In this document: positions 43,649 to 56,374 of the stretch, in pieces
Numbering within the stretch: position 1 is the first letter of the stretch
How the letters are laid out: the number at the start of each line of letters is the position of its first letter
Origin: Eulemur rufifrons
Taxonomy: Eukaryota > Chordata > Mammalia > Primates > Lemuridae
Length of the DNA stretch: 64,000 bases
Direction of reading: 5' to 3'
Assembly: GCF_041146395.1 (NCBI RefSeq)
Contig: NW_027182922.1
Coordinates: 62,501 to 126,500, forward strand
Program-made: the position numbers and the translations under genes
Notes under the pieces: generated by a model
Told to the model about the DNA's origin: nothing
The model's database searches: none
The model's input: the letters and a program-made list of their open reading frames with translations, nothing else

Positions 43649-44613
43649 TGTTGAGCCTACGAATACTGAGTTGTAGAAATGCCCCCTGTGTTTCTGGAGA
43701 CAAGATTTGATTTCAGAATTCAAATAAGGCTTTGCCTTAAGGAAAAGATAAATGTGTTAGTTCAAAAGCTGCCTCGTCTCAGGAGGGCGTCTTGCTGGTC
43801 AGTAGAAGCTGCATCTCAAGGAGACAGCTGTAAACTGGGCCTTTGGTTCTCACCTGTTTTGAAAGACAAGGCAGGCCTCCCTTAGGACCAAAGGTTGCTG
43901 GTGCTGCTGACAGGTGGGCCCCCGGAGATGAGAGCTAATCAGATAGATATGCTAATGCCCAAGCCGGGCCCAGATGGAACCATGCGGTTCAAGTAATTAA
44001 CACAAAGCACAGCCCATGTTGACTTCTGGGATCATCTCTGTCTCCAAGAACACAATCACCAGAGCCAAGATGTCTCTGTTTGTTGCTAAAGTAATAGCCT
44101 TATCATAAAACTTAGAAGTTTGCCCCAAGAAGATTTTATAACCCATTGTTCCCCTAGTTAGAGTTAGTTAAAGGATCTGTAGTAGACTTTTAGGAGACTT
44201 TGACCCTAAAGCAAACTGCCTGTTAGTATCAAAATCCCGTTGCCCCAGGCAACCGGAGCCTGTATGTACCCTATATAATACCTGTGTGGAGTTTCAGTCG
44301 GGGAAATATTTGATGCGGGTAAAATATTTCCATCCGGATACCCTTCTTTATCTATTTTCATAAACTTTCACTTTATAAACTATATCTTTGGCTCTGTGTA
44401 TTATTATTGCCATTACTTTATATTTTTATTTCTGTTTCCTACTATATTTTTCATCCTTTGCGATGACCCCTGCCTGAGAGACCTGATCGGAAGAAAAAAC
44501 CTCTTTGAAGGGAGCGTAGCTAACTCCCTGCAAACTGGCGTAGTCAACTTAGAGATCTGATCAGAACAAAGAGAAAAGGACCTCTTTGCGGGGAGCGTAG
44601 CTAACTCCCCGCA
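43649..44613 (+). mobile_element. Solo LTR of the same ERV
   Basis: 965 bp, TGTTGAGC...CCGCA, flanked by TTCAGG at 43643-43648 and 44614-44619 and placed at the same base of an A' monomer as both proviruses. This is the expected product of 5' x 3' LTR recombination in an ancestral copy. It retains the full U5 with both hairpins; the upstream one has an unpaired change (TTTGAAGGGAG at about 44504). It differs from the proviral 3' LTR at a few bases (for example CTGTGTTTC for CTGTATTTC, TTTGCGATG for TTTGGGATG), more than A differs from B. Confidence 0.93.
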
Positions 44614-47600
44614 TTCAGGACCTCTGTCAGATCGCTGGTTTGTTTTTATTATCCCCAGAGAAGAGTAGTGGGCATGTGTTTGGCAGGTGAAAAGTGCGGA
44701 TTCTGTTTCAGAGAATTAAACAGGATCCGCATGGTCATCTCATTCCTTTAAGAATCCTTTGCTTCATCAGCTGGGATTCCACCATGTTTCTATATACTCC
44801 TCTATGCGTGGGCACAGGTACCTGGCTTGTTCCAAGAAGTATGCTGGAGAGTTTTCAAATTAACCAGTACGTTGAAAATTATTTGCAGGTTTTCAGCGTT
44901 TCACCATAATTTTGATAACGTTTGTATGTGCCTCCTGAAACCCAAGAAGGCTGCGACGGACATAACTATGCTGAGGAGTAGCTGACTTGGTGTTGCCTAT
45001 TTTTGTTAGTGGAGACAGACAAGAAGCCATTCCTCTAAGTATCATCCCACCACCATTTTTCCATTGTTTTAAAATGCAGGGAAATTTTGCAAGTTAGCAT
45101 TATAATTAGTAGCTGCAGGGTACGGTATTTTTGTGTGTGTGTCGATGTGGATGGGGGGGTCAGGCCCTCTGTCAGTTCGCCTGTTAGTTTTTATTATAAC
45201 CAGAGAGGAGAAGTGGGCATGTGTTTGACAGGAGAAAAGGGCGGATTCTGTTTCAGAGAATTAACGATGATCCCCATGGTCATCCCGTTCCTTTAATAAT
45301 CCTTTACTTCATCAGCTGGAAATCCACCATGGTTCTATATACTCCTCTTTGCGTGGGAACAGGAAACTGGCTTGTTCCAAGAAGTATGCCGCAGACCTTT
45401 TCATTTAACCAGTACGATGAAAATTATTTGCAGGTGTTCAGCGTTTCACCATAATTGTGATAACGTTTGATTGTGCCTCCTGAAACCCAAGAAGGCTGCG
45501 ACGGACATAACTATGCTGAGGCGTAGCTGACTTGGTGTTGCCTATTTTTGTTAGTGGAGACTGACAAGAAGCCATTCTTCTAAGTATCATCCCACCACCA
45601 TTTTTCCATTGTTTTAAAACGCAGGGAAATTTTGCAAGTTAGCATTATAATTAGTAGCTGGAGGGTACCGTTTTTTTTTTTTTTTTGTGTTTGTGGTCGA
45701 TGTGGATGGGGGGATCAGGCCCTCTGTCAGTTCGCTGGTTAGTTTTTATTATCCCCAGAGAGGAGAAGTGGGCATGTGTTTGGCAGGTGAAAAGGGCGGA
45801 TTCTGTTTCAGAGAATTAACGATGATCTCGATGCTCATCCCGTTCCTTTAATAATCCTTTACTTCATCAGCTGGAAATCCACCATGGTTCTATATACTCC
45901 TCTTTGCGTGGGAACAGGTAACTGGCTTGTTCCAAGAAGTATGCCGCAGAGCTTTTCAATTAACCACTACGTTGAAAATTATTTGCAGGTGTTCAGCGTT
46001 TCACCATAATTGTGATAACATTTGTTTGTGCCTCCTGAAACCCAAGAAGGCTGCGACGGACATAACTATGCTGAGGAGTAGCTGATTTGGTGTTGCCTAT
46101 TTTTGTTAGTGGAGACTGACAAGAAGCCATTCTTCTAAGTATCATCCCACCACCATTTTTCCATTGTTTTAAAATGCAGGGAAATTTTGCAAGTTAGCAT
46201 TGTAATTAGTAGCTGGAGGGGAGGGTTTTTTTTTGTGTGTGGTCGATGTGGATGGGGGCGTCAGACCCTCTGTCAGTTCGCTGGTTAGTTTTTATTATCC
46301 CCAGAGAGGAGAAGTGGGCATGTGTTTGGCAGGTGAAAAAGGCGGATTCTGTTTCAGAGAATTAACGGTGATCCCCATGGTCATCCCGTTCCTTTAATAG
46401 TTCTTAAATTCATCACCTGGAAATCCACCATGGTTCTATATACTCCTCTTTGCGTGGGAACAGGTAACTGGCTTGTTCCAAGAATTATGCCTCAGAGCTT
46501 TTCAATTAACCACTACGATGAAAATTATTTGCAGGTGTTCAGCGTTTCACCATAATTGTGATAACGTTTGTTTGTGCCTCCTGAAACCCAAGAAGGCTGC
46601 GACGGACATAACTATGCTGAGGAGTAGCTGACTTGGTGTTGCCTATTTTTGTTAGTGGAGACTGACAAGAAGCCATTCTTCTATGTATCATCCCACCACC
46701 ATTTTTCCATTGTTTTAAAAAGCAGGGAAATTTTGCAAGTTAGCATTATAATTAGTACCTGGAGGGGAGGGTTTTTTTTTTTGTGTGGTCGATGTGGATG
46801 GGGGCGTCAGACCCTCTGTCAGTTCGCTGGTTAGTTTTTATTATCCCCAGAGAGGAGAAGTGGGCATGTGTTTGGCAGGTGAAAAAGGCGGATTCTGTTT
46901 CAGAGAATTAACGGTGATCCCCATGGTCATCCCGTTCCTTTAATAATCCTTTACTTCATCAGCTGGAAATCCACCATGGTTCTATATACTCCTCTTTGCG
47001 TGGGAACAGGTAAGTGGCTTGTTCCAAGAAGTATGCCGCAGAGCTTTTCAATTAACCACTACGTTGAAAATTATTTGCAGGTGTTCAGGGTTTCACCATA
47101 ATTGTGATAACGTTTGTTTGTGCCTCCTGAAACCCAAGATGGCTGCCACGAACATAACGATGCTGAGGCTTAGCTGATTTGGTTTTGCGTATTTTTGTTA
47201 GTGGAGACAGACAAGAATCCATTCTTCTAAGTATCATCTCACCATCATTTTTCCATTGTTTAAAAATGCAGGAAAATTTTGCAAGCTAGCATTATAATTA
47301 GTAGCTGGAGGCTACGGTGTTTTTTTTTTTTTTCCTGTGGGGTCGGTGTGGATGTGTTGGTCAGGCCCTCTGTCAGTTCGCTGGTTTGTTTTTATTATCC
47401 CCAGAGAGGAGAAGTGGGTATTAGTATGGCAGGTGAAAACTGCGGATCTGTTTCAGAGAATTAAACAGGATCCGCATGGTAATCCCGTTCCTTTCAGAAT
47501 CCTTTGCTTCATGAGCTGGGAATCCACCATGGTTCTATATACTTCTCTATGCGTGGGCACAGGAAACTGGCTTGTTCCAAGAAGTATGCCTCAGAGCTTT

Positions 47601-47899
47601 GCAATTAACCAGTATGTTGAAAATCCTTTGCAGGTTTTCAGCATTTCACCATAATTGTGATAACGTGTGTATGTGCCTACTGAAACCAAATATGGCTGCT
47701 ACGGACATAACTATGCTGAGGCGTAGCTGACTTGGTGTTGCCTGTTTTTGTCAGTGGAGACTGACAAGAAGCCATTCTTCTAAGTATCATCCCACCATCA
47801 TTTCTCCATTGTTTAAAAATGCAGGGAAATTTTGCAAATTGGCATTATAATTAGTAGCTGGAGGGTATTTTTTTTTTGTGGGGTCGGTCAGGATGGGTG

Positions 47900-47905
47900 T
47901 TCAGG
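47900..47905 (+). other. Empty ERV integration site (A' monomer)
   Basis: TTCAGG followed directly by CCCTCTGTCAG, with no LTR. Confidence 0.85.
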
Positions 47906-50900
47906 CCCTCTGTCAGATCGCTGGTTTGTTTTTATTATCCCCAGAGAAGAGTAGTGGGCATGTGTTTGGCAGGTGAAAAGTGCGGATTCTGTTTCAGAGA
48001 ATGAAACAGGATCCGCATGGTCATCTCATTCCTTTAAGAATCCTTTGCTTCATCAGCTGGGATTCCACCATGTTTCTATATACTCTTCTATGCGTGGGCA
48101 CAGGTACCTGGCTTGTTCCAAGAAGTATGCCGCAGAGCTTTTCAATTAACCACTATGTTGAAAATTATTTGCAGGTTTTCAGCGTTTCACCCTAATTTTG
48201 ATAACGTTTGTATGTGCCTCCTGAAACCCAAGAAGGCTGCGACGGACATAAATATGCTGAGGAGTAGCTGACTTGGTGTTGCCTATTTTTGTTAGTGGAG
48301 ACAGACAAGAAGCCATTCTTCTAAGTATCATCCCACCACCATTTTTCCATTGTTTTAAAACGCAGGGAAATTTTGCAAGTTAGCATTATAATTAGTAGCT
48401 GGAGGGTACGGTTTTTTTTTTGTGTGGTCGATGTGGATGGGGGGGTCAGGCCCTCTGTCAGTTCGCTGGTTAGTTTTTATTATCCCCAGAGAAGAGAAGT
48501 GGGCATGTGTTTGGCAGGTGAAAAGGGCGGATTCTGTTTCTGAGAATTAACGATGATCCCCATGGTCATCCCGTTCCTTTAATAATCCTTAAATTCATCA
48601 GCTGGAAATCCACCATGGTTCTATATACTCCTCTTTGCGTGGGAACAGGTAACTGGCTTGTTCCAAGAAGTATGCCGCAGAGCTTTTCAATTAACCACTA
48701 CGATGAAAATTATTTGCAGGTTTTCAGCGTTTCACCATAATTGTGATAACGTTTGTTTGTGCCTCCTGAAACCCAAGAAGGCTGCGACTGACATAACTAT
48801 GCTGAAGAGTAGCTGACTTGGTGTTGCCTATTTTTGTTAGTGGAGACTGACAAGAATCCATTCTTCTAAGTATCATCTCACCATCATTTTTCCATTGTGT
48901 AAAAATGCAGGATAATTTTGCAAGTTAGCATTATAATTAGTAGCTGGAGGCTACGGTGTTTTTTTTTTTTTTTTTCCTGTCGGGTCAGTGTGGATGTGTT
49001 GGTCAGGCCCTCTGTCAGTTCGCTGGTTTGTTTTTATTATCCCCAGAGAGGAGAAGTGGGTATTAGTATGGCAGGGGAAAACTGCGGATCTGTTTCAGAG
49101 AATTAAACAGGATTGGCATGGTAATCCCGTTCCTTTTAGAATCCTTTGCTTCATGAGCTGGGAATCCACCATGGTTCTATATACTTCTCTATGCGTGGGC
49201 ACATGAAACTGGCTTGTTCCAAGAAGTATGCCTCAGAGCTTTTCAATTAACCAGTATGTTGAAAATCCTTTGCAGGTTTTCAGCGTTTCACCATAATTGT
49301 GATAACGTGTGTATGTGCCTACTGAAACCAAATATGGCTGCTACGGACATAACTATGCTGAGGCGTAGCTGACTTGGTGTTGCCTATTTTTGTTAGTGGA
49401 GACTAACAAGAAGCCATTCTTCTAAGTATCATCCCACCACCATTTTTCCATTGTTTTTAAATGCAGGGAATTTTTCAAGTTAGCATTATAATTAGTAGCT
49501 GGAGGGTTCGGTTTTTTTTTTGTGTGGTCGATGTGGATGGGGGGGTCAGGCCCTCTGTCAGTTCGCTGGTTAGTTTTTGTTATCCCCAGAGAGGAGAAGT
49601 GGGCATGTGTTTGGCAGGGGAAATGGGCGGATTCTGTTTCAGAGAATTAACGATGATCCCCATGGTCATCCCGTTCCTTTAATAATCCTTAACTTCATCA
49701 GCTGGAAATCCACCATGGTTCTATATACTCCTCTTTGCGTGGGAACAGGTAACTGGCTTGTTCCAAGAAGTATGCCGCAGAGCTTTTCAATTAACCAGTA
49801 CGTTGAAAATTATTTGCAGGTGTTCAGCGTTTCACCATAATTGTGATAACGTTTGTTTGTGCCTCCTGAAACCCAAGATGGCTGCGACGGACATAACTAT
49901 GCTGAGGAGTAGCTGACTTGGTGTTGCCTATTTTTGTTAGTGGAGACTGACAAGAAGCCATTCTTCTAAGTATCATCCCACCACCATTTTTCCATTGTTT
50001 TAAAATGCAGGGAAATTTTGCAAGTTAGCATTATAATTAGTAGCTGGAGGGTACGGTTTTTTTTTTTTTGTGTGGTCGATGTGGATGAGGGGGTCAGGCC
50101 CTCTGTCAGTTCGCTGGTTAGTTTTTATTATCCCCAGAGAGGAGAAGTGGACATGTGTTTGGCAGGAGAAAAGGGCGGATTCTGTTTCAGAGAATTAACG
50201 ATGATCCCAATGGTCATCCCGTTCCTTTAATAATCCTTTACTTCATCAGCTGGAAATCCACCATGGTTCTATATACTCCTCTTTCGTGGGAACAGGTAAC
50301 TGGCTTGTTCCAAGAAGTATGCCGCAGAGCTTTTCAAATAACCACTACGTTGAAAATTATTTGCAGGTGTTCAGCGTTTCACCATAATTGTGATAACGTT
50401 TGTTTGTGCCTCCTGAAACCCAAGATGGCTGCCACGAACATAACGATGCTCAGGCGTAGCTGACTTGGTTTTGCCTATTTTTGTTAGTGCAGACTGACAA
50501 GAATCCATTCTTCTAAGTATCATCTCACCATCACTTTTCCATTGTTTAAAAATGCAGGATAATTTTGCAAGTTAGCATTATAATTAGTAGCTGGAGGCTA
50601 CGGTGTTTTTTTTTTTTTTTTTGCCGTGGGGTCGGTGTGGATGTGTTGGTCAGGCCCTCTGGCAGTTCGCTGGTTTGTTTTTATTATCCCCAGAGAGGAG
50701 AAGTGGGTATTAGTATGGCAGGTGAAAACTGCGGATCTGTTTCAGAGAATTAAACAGGATACGCATGGTAATCCCGTTCCTTTAAGAATCCTTTGCTTCA
50801 TGAGCTGGGAATCCACCATGGTTCTATATACTTCTCTATGCGTGGGCACAGGAAACTGGCTTGTTTCAAGAAGTATGCCTCAGAGCTTTTCAGTTAACCA

Positions 50901-51188
50901 GTATGTTGAAAATCCTTTGCAGGTTTTCACCGTTTCACCATAATTGTGATAACGTGTGTATGTGCCTACTGAAACCAAATATGGATGCTACGGACATAAC
51001 TATGCCGAGGCGTAGCTGACTTGGTGTTGCCTATTTTTGTCAGTGGAGACTGACAAGAAGCCATTCTTCTAAGAAGCATCCCACCATCATTTTTCCGTTG
51101 TTTAAAAATGCAGGGAAATTTTGCAAATTGGCATTATAATTAATAGCTGGAGGGTACCTTTTTTTTGTGGGGTCGGTTAGGATGGGTG

Positions 51189-51194
51189 TTCAGG
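51189..51194 (+). other. Empty ERV integration site (A' monomer)
   Basis: TTCAGG continuing into CCCTCTGTCAGATCGC, the last ERV-free A' monomer before the satellite boundary. Confidence 0.85.
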
Positions 51195-52288
51195 CCCTCT
51201 GTCAGATCGCTGGTTTGTTTTTATTATCCCCAGAGAAGAGTAGTGGGCATGTGTTTGGCAGGTGAAAAGTGCGGATTCTGTTTCAGAGAATGAAACAGGA
51301 TCCGCATGGTCATCTCATTCCTTTAAGAATCCTTTGCTTCATCAGCTGGGATTCCACCATGTTTCTATGTACTCCTCTATGCGTGGGCACAGGTACCTGA
51401 CTTGTTCCAAGAAGTATGCTGGAGAGTTTTCAAATTAACCAGTACGTTGAAAATTATTTGCAGGTTTTCAGCGTTTCACCATAATTTTGATAACGTTTGT
51501 ATGTGCCTCCTGAAACCCAAAAAGGCTGTGACGGACATAACTATGCTGAGGAGTAGCTGACTTGGTGTTGCCTATTTTTTTAGTGGAGACAGACAAGAAG
51601 CCATTCTTCTAAGTATCATCCCACCACCATTTTTCCATTGTTTTAAAATGCAGGGAAATTTTGCAAGTTAGCATTATAATTAGTAGCTGGAGGGTACGGT
51701 TTTTTTTTTTGTGTGTGGTCGATGTGGATGGGGGGGTCAGGCCCTCCGTCAGTTCGCTGGTTAGTTTTTATTATCCCCAGAGAGGAGAAGTGGGCATGTG
51801 TTTTGCAGGTGAAAAGGGCGGATTCTGTTTCAGAGAATTAACGATGATCCCCATGGTCTTTCTTTTCCTTTAATAATCCTTTACTTCATCAGCTGGAAAT
51901 CCACCATGGTTCTATATACTCCTCTTTGCGTGGGAACAGGTAACTGCCTTGTTCCAAGAAGTATGCCGCAGAGCTTTTCAATTAACCACTACGTTGAAAA
52001 TTATTTGCAGGTGTTCAGCGTTTCACCATAATTGTGATAACGTTTGTTTGTGCCTCCTGAAACCCAAGAAGGCTGCGACGGACATAACTATGCTGAGGAG
52101 TAGCTGACTTGGTGTTGCCTATTTTTGTTAGTGGAGACTGACAAGAAGCCATTCTTCTAAGTATCATCCCACCACCATTTTTCCATTGTTTTAAAATGCA
52201 GGGAAATTTTGCAAGTTAGCATTATAATTAGTAGCTGGAGGCTACGTTGTTTTTTTTTTTTTTCCCGTGGGGTCGGTGTGGATGTGTT

Positions 52289-53756
52289 GAAACCCACGGG
52301 CCCATACCCAGAGTATGATAGAGTGGGTTCCCGGGTACAATCCCAGCCCCCTAAACTCCCCCCGCCCGCCTAATGCAGACAGGGCCCATGCGCTAAGCAT
52401 AAACAATACCTTTAACAGATAACCCTAACCCTGAACACAACACCAACCCTGTTCCTATTTCTCCCCTTAACACGTAAACCTCACCATGGGCCTAACTTTA
52501 ACCTATTATCCTAACGTTAGTGCATAACCCATTTCCTGTAAACAACCCCTATCCCATAATTCTAACCCTATCTCCTAGTCATCACAGGAACACCTAATCC
52601 CTAACCCTAATTCTAAACCACTAACCCTAACCGGAATCCTACCTACAACCCTAACACTGACAGTAACCCTTACTTCTAACCCCAACGCTATGCCTAACAA
52701 AAACACTAACACTTCACCCAAACCCTTAAGCCTTACGCTAAACCTTAACCCTAATCCTAATCCTAACCATTAAGCCTAACCCTAGCTCTTAAAGCTAACC
52801 CTAAACCTTACCCTCACGACTAGACCTAACCCTGACACTAACCTAACACCTAACCCTAACCAGAACCCCTAAAGCTAACCCTGAACCCTATCCCTAACCC
52901 TAGCAGTAAACTTTAACCCTAAACCTAAGCCCAACCCGTAACCCTAATCCTATCCTTTTACCCTAAAACTAACCCCTAAACCTAACCCCTACACCTCACC
53001 CTCACTCTAACCCCAGTCCTAATTCTAACCATACCCCTTCATAAAACACTAACTCCTACCCGCTAACACTAATACTAACCAAAAACCGTAATCACTAATC
53101 CCTAACCCTAACGCTTAACCTTTACCCTAACCGTTAACTCTCACCCTAAATCTTAACACTGACCCTAACCTTAACCTTTAACTCTAAGCCTAACCCTTAA
53201 CCCTACAGTAAAGAAGACCCTTAATGCTAATGGGATCCCTTATCCCTAACCCTAACACTACAGCTAAAAATAACCCTAAGCTTTGATCCTTAAACCTAAC
53301 CCCTAACACTTTCTTTAACCCCAAACCCTAACCCTAATCCTAAGCATTAAACCTGACCCTATCTCTTAAAACTAACGCTAGCCCTTACCCTAACGCCTAG
53401 ATCTAACCCTAAATCTAACCTACCGCCTAATCCTAACCTTAAGCCCTAATGCTAACTCTAACCCTGAACCCTAAAACAACCCGTAACACTTAACACTAAC
53501 CCTATCCGTGAACCTTAACCCTGACCCTAACCATTACCCGCACCCAAGCATTTAACCCTGACCCTACCCCTAATCCTTAATGATAACCCTAACACTAAAC
53601 CCTAACCCTAAGCCCAACACTTAACCCTAATCCTATCCCTTAACCCTAACCATAAGCCTAACCCTAATGCTAACCCCTAAACGTAACCCTAACCGTCACC
53701 AGTAAACCTAACCCTAACCTCTAACACAAACCACAGCACATAACTCTAACCCTAAA

Positions 53757-53787
<31 letters not shown>

Positions 53788-54152
53788 ACTTAACCTTAAT
53801 ACTAAGCGTTAACTCTCACGCTAACCTTTAATCCTAACCCTAATCCTAATCTTCAACCCTAAACCTAACACTTAACCCTAACCCTGTACCAAACCCTAAC
53901 CCCTCATCTTAACCCTAACCGTAAACCTCAACCCGAAACCAAAGTGTAACCATTAAACCTAAGAGTAAACTTTAACCCTAACCCTAATCCCTAACCCTAA
54001 ACCCTCACCCTAACACTAAACTTCATCCTTAACCCTAACCATAATCCTAACCCTAAATCTAATTCTCAGACTTCTTGCTTTCTTAGAGTTTAGAAAGCCT
54101 GCAATCCTCCCATGCCATGCGTGAAAGGAGGCTCTACCACTGTGTCCTGCAT
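52289..54152 (+). repeat. Satellite II unit 1 (edge unit)
   Basis: 1,864 bp, starting exactly at the core after the junction with satellite I. Its core reads GGGCCCATGCGC where others have GGGCCCGTGCGC. Confidence 0.85.
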
Positions 54153-54989
54153 GAAACCCCCGGGCACATACCCAGAGTATGATAGAGTGGGTTCCCGGGT
54201 ACAATCCCAGCCCCCTAAACTCCCCCCGCCCGCCTAATGCAGACAGGGCCCGTGCGCTAAGCATAAACAATACCTTTAACAGATAACCCTAACCCTCAAC
54301 ATAACACCCAACCCTGTTCCTATTTCTCCCCTTAACACGTAAACCTCACCGTGCGCCTAACTTTAACCTCTTATCCTAACGTTAATGCATAACCCATTTC
54401 CTGAGAACAACCCCTATCCCATAATTCTAACCCTATCTCCTAGTCATCACTGTGACACCCAATCCCTAACCCTAATTCTAAACCGCTAACCCTAACCGTA
54501 ACCCTACCTACAACCCTAACACTGACAGTAACACTTACTTCTAACCCCAACGCTATGCCTAACAAAAACCCTTAACCCTTCACCCTAACCCCTAAGCCTT
54601 ACCCTAACCCTTAACCCTAATCTTAATCCTAACCATTAAACCTAACCCTAGCTCTTAAAGCTAAACCTAGGCCGGGCGCGGTGGCTCACGCCTGTAATCC
54701 TAGCTCTCTGGGAGGCCGAGGTGGGTGGATCGATTGAGCTCAGAAGTTCAAGACCAGCCTGAGCAAGAGCGAGACCCCATCTCTACTAAAAATAGAAAGA
54801 AATTATATGGACAGCTAAAAATATATATAGAAAAAATTAGCCGGGCATGGTGGCGCATGCTTGTAGTCCCAGCTACTCGGGAGGCTGAGACAGGAGGATC
54901 CCTTGAGCTCAGGAGTTTGAGGTTGCTGTGAGCAAGGCTGATGCCACGGCACTCACTCTAGCCTGGGAAACAGAGTGAGACTCTGTCTC

Positions 54990-55020
<31 letters not shown>

Positions 55021-56374
55021 ACCCTAAACCTTACCCTCACGACTGGACCTAACCCTGACACTAACCTAACACCTAACCCTAACCAGAACCCCTAAAGCTA
55101 ACCCTGAACCCTATGCCTAACCCTAGCAGTCAACTTTAACCCTAAACCTAAGCCCAACCCACAACCCTAATCCTATCCTTTTACCCTAAAACTAACCCCT
55201 AAACCTAACCCCTATACCTCACCCTAACTCTAACCCCAATGCTAATTCTAACCATACCCCTTCATAAAACAATAACTCCTAACTGCTAACCCTAACACTA
55301 ACCAAAAACCCTAATCACTAATCCCTAACCCTAACGCTTAACCTTTACCCTAACCGTTAACCCTCACCCTAAATCATAACACTGACCCTAACCTGAACCT
55401 TTAACTCTAAGACTAACCCTTAACCCTACAGTAAGGAAGACCCTTAATGCTAATGGGATCCCTTATCCCTAACCCTAACACTACAGCTAAAAATAACCCT
55501 AACCTTTGATCCTTAAACCTAACCCCTAACACTTACTTTAACCCCAAACCCTAACCCTAATCCTAAGCATTAAACCTAACCCTATCTCTTAACCCTAACG
55601 CTAGCCCTTACCCTAACGCCTAGATCTAACCCTAAATCTAACCTACCGCCTAATCCTAACCTTAAGCCCTAATGCTAACTCTAACATTGAACCCTAAACC
55701 TACCCGTAACCCTTAACACTAACCCTATCCGTGAACCTTAACCCTGACCCTAACCATTACCCGCACCCAAGCATTTAACCCTGACCCTAATCCTAATCCT
55801 TAATGATAACCCTAACACTAAACCCTAACCCTAAGCCCAACACTTAACCCTAATCCTATCCCTTAACCCTAACCCTAACCCTAATGCTAACCCTTAAACG
55901 TAACCCTAACCATGACCAGTAAACCTAACCCTAACCTCTAACACAAACCATAGCTCATAACTCTAACCCTAAAACTAACCCTAACCCTAAACCTAACCCT
56001 AAACCCTAACTCTTAACCTTAACCCTAAGCGTTAACTCTCACGCTAACCTTTAATCCTAACCCTAATCCTAATCTTCAACCCTAAACCTAACACTTAACC
56101 CTAACCCTGTACCTAACCTAACACCTCATCTTAACCCTAACCGTAAACCTCAACCCTAAACCAAAGTGTAACCGTTAAACTTAAGAGTAACCTTTAACCC
56201 TAACCCTAATCCCTACCGCTAAGCCCTCACCCTAACACTAAACTTCATCCTTCACCCTAACCATAATCCTAACCCTAAATCTAATTCTCAGACTTCTTGC
56301 TTTCTTAGAGTTTAGAAAGCCTGCAATCCTCCCATGCCATGCGTGAAAGGAGGCTCTACCACTGTGTCCTGCAT
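54153..56374 (+). repeat. Satellite II unit 2 (with Alu)
   Basis: 2,222 bp, of which about 347 are an Alu plus about 11 bp of target duplication. Without it the unit is about 1.87 kb. Confidence 0.85.
54670..55016 (+). mobile_element. Strepsirrhine-type dimeric Alu in satellite II
   Basis: GGCCGGGCGCGGTGGCTCAC start, a linker with AGAAAGAAATTATATGGACA, a right arm with GCCACGGCACTCACTCTAGC, and an A-tail of about 27 (54990-55016). The target duplication is about AGCTAAACCTA on the left and AGCTAACCCTA on the right. No other unit carries it, so it inserted after the units were amplified. A long tail and a near-complete body suggest a fairly young copy. Confidence 0.93.

Larger units (their letters stand above)
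44614..52288 (+). repeat. Satellite I, young right block, after the solo LTR
   Basis: About 14 monomers: A' remainder, B, B, B, B, C, A', B, C, B, B, C, A', B, then a truncated C ending in GATGTGTTG. Two A' monomers here are ERV-free. T-tract lengths vary strongly (up to about 19). The array stops abruptly inside a monomer at the boundary with satellite II. Confidence 0.92.

Noticed and set aside
15821..51873. Recurring frames of about 70 codons in young satellite monomers (starting with residues MRILFQR or MQVSIII)
   Set aside because: They exist because the monomers are near-identical. The old monomers have an early stop (TCTCTAG after CCACCATGG) in the same place, and differences between copies are freely residue-changing, so there is no sign of coding.
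1..52288. CRISPR-like array because of regular repeats
   Set aside because: The period is ~547 bp with no unique spacers, and the DNA is clearly primate with Alu and L1.
15334..52288. Centromeric satellite with CENP-B boxes
   Set aside because: I could not find the TTCG-N4-A-N2-CGGG pattern in any monomer type, so centromere identity is unsupported.
54183..54215. tRNA-derived Pol III B-box in the satellite II core (GGGTACAATCCCA)
   Set aside because: One base short and one base different from the B-box consensus, with no A-box at the right distance.
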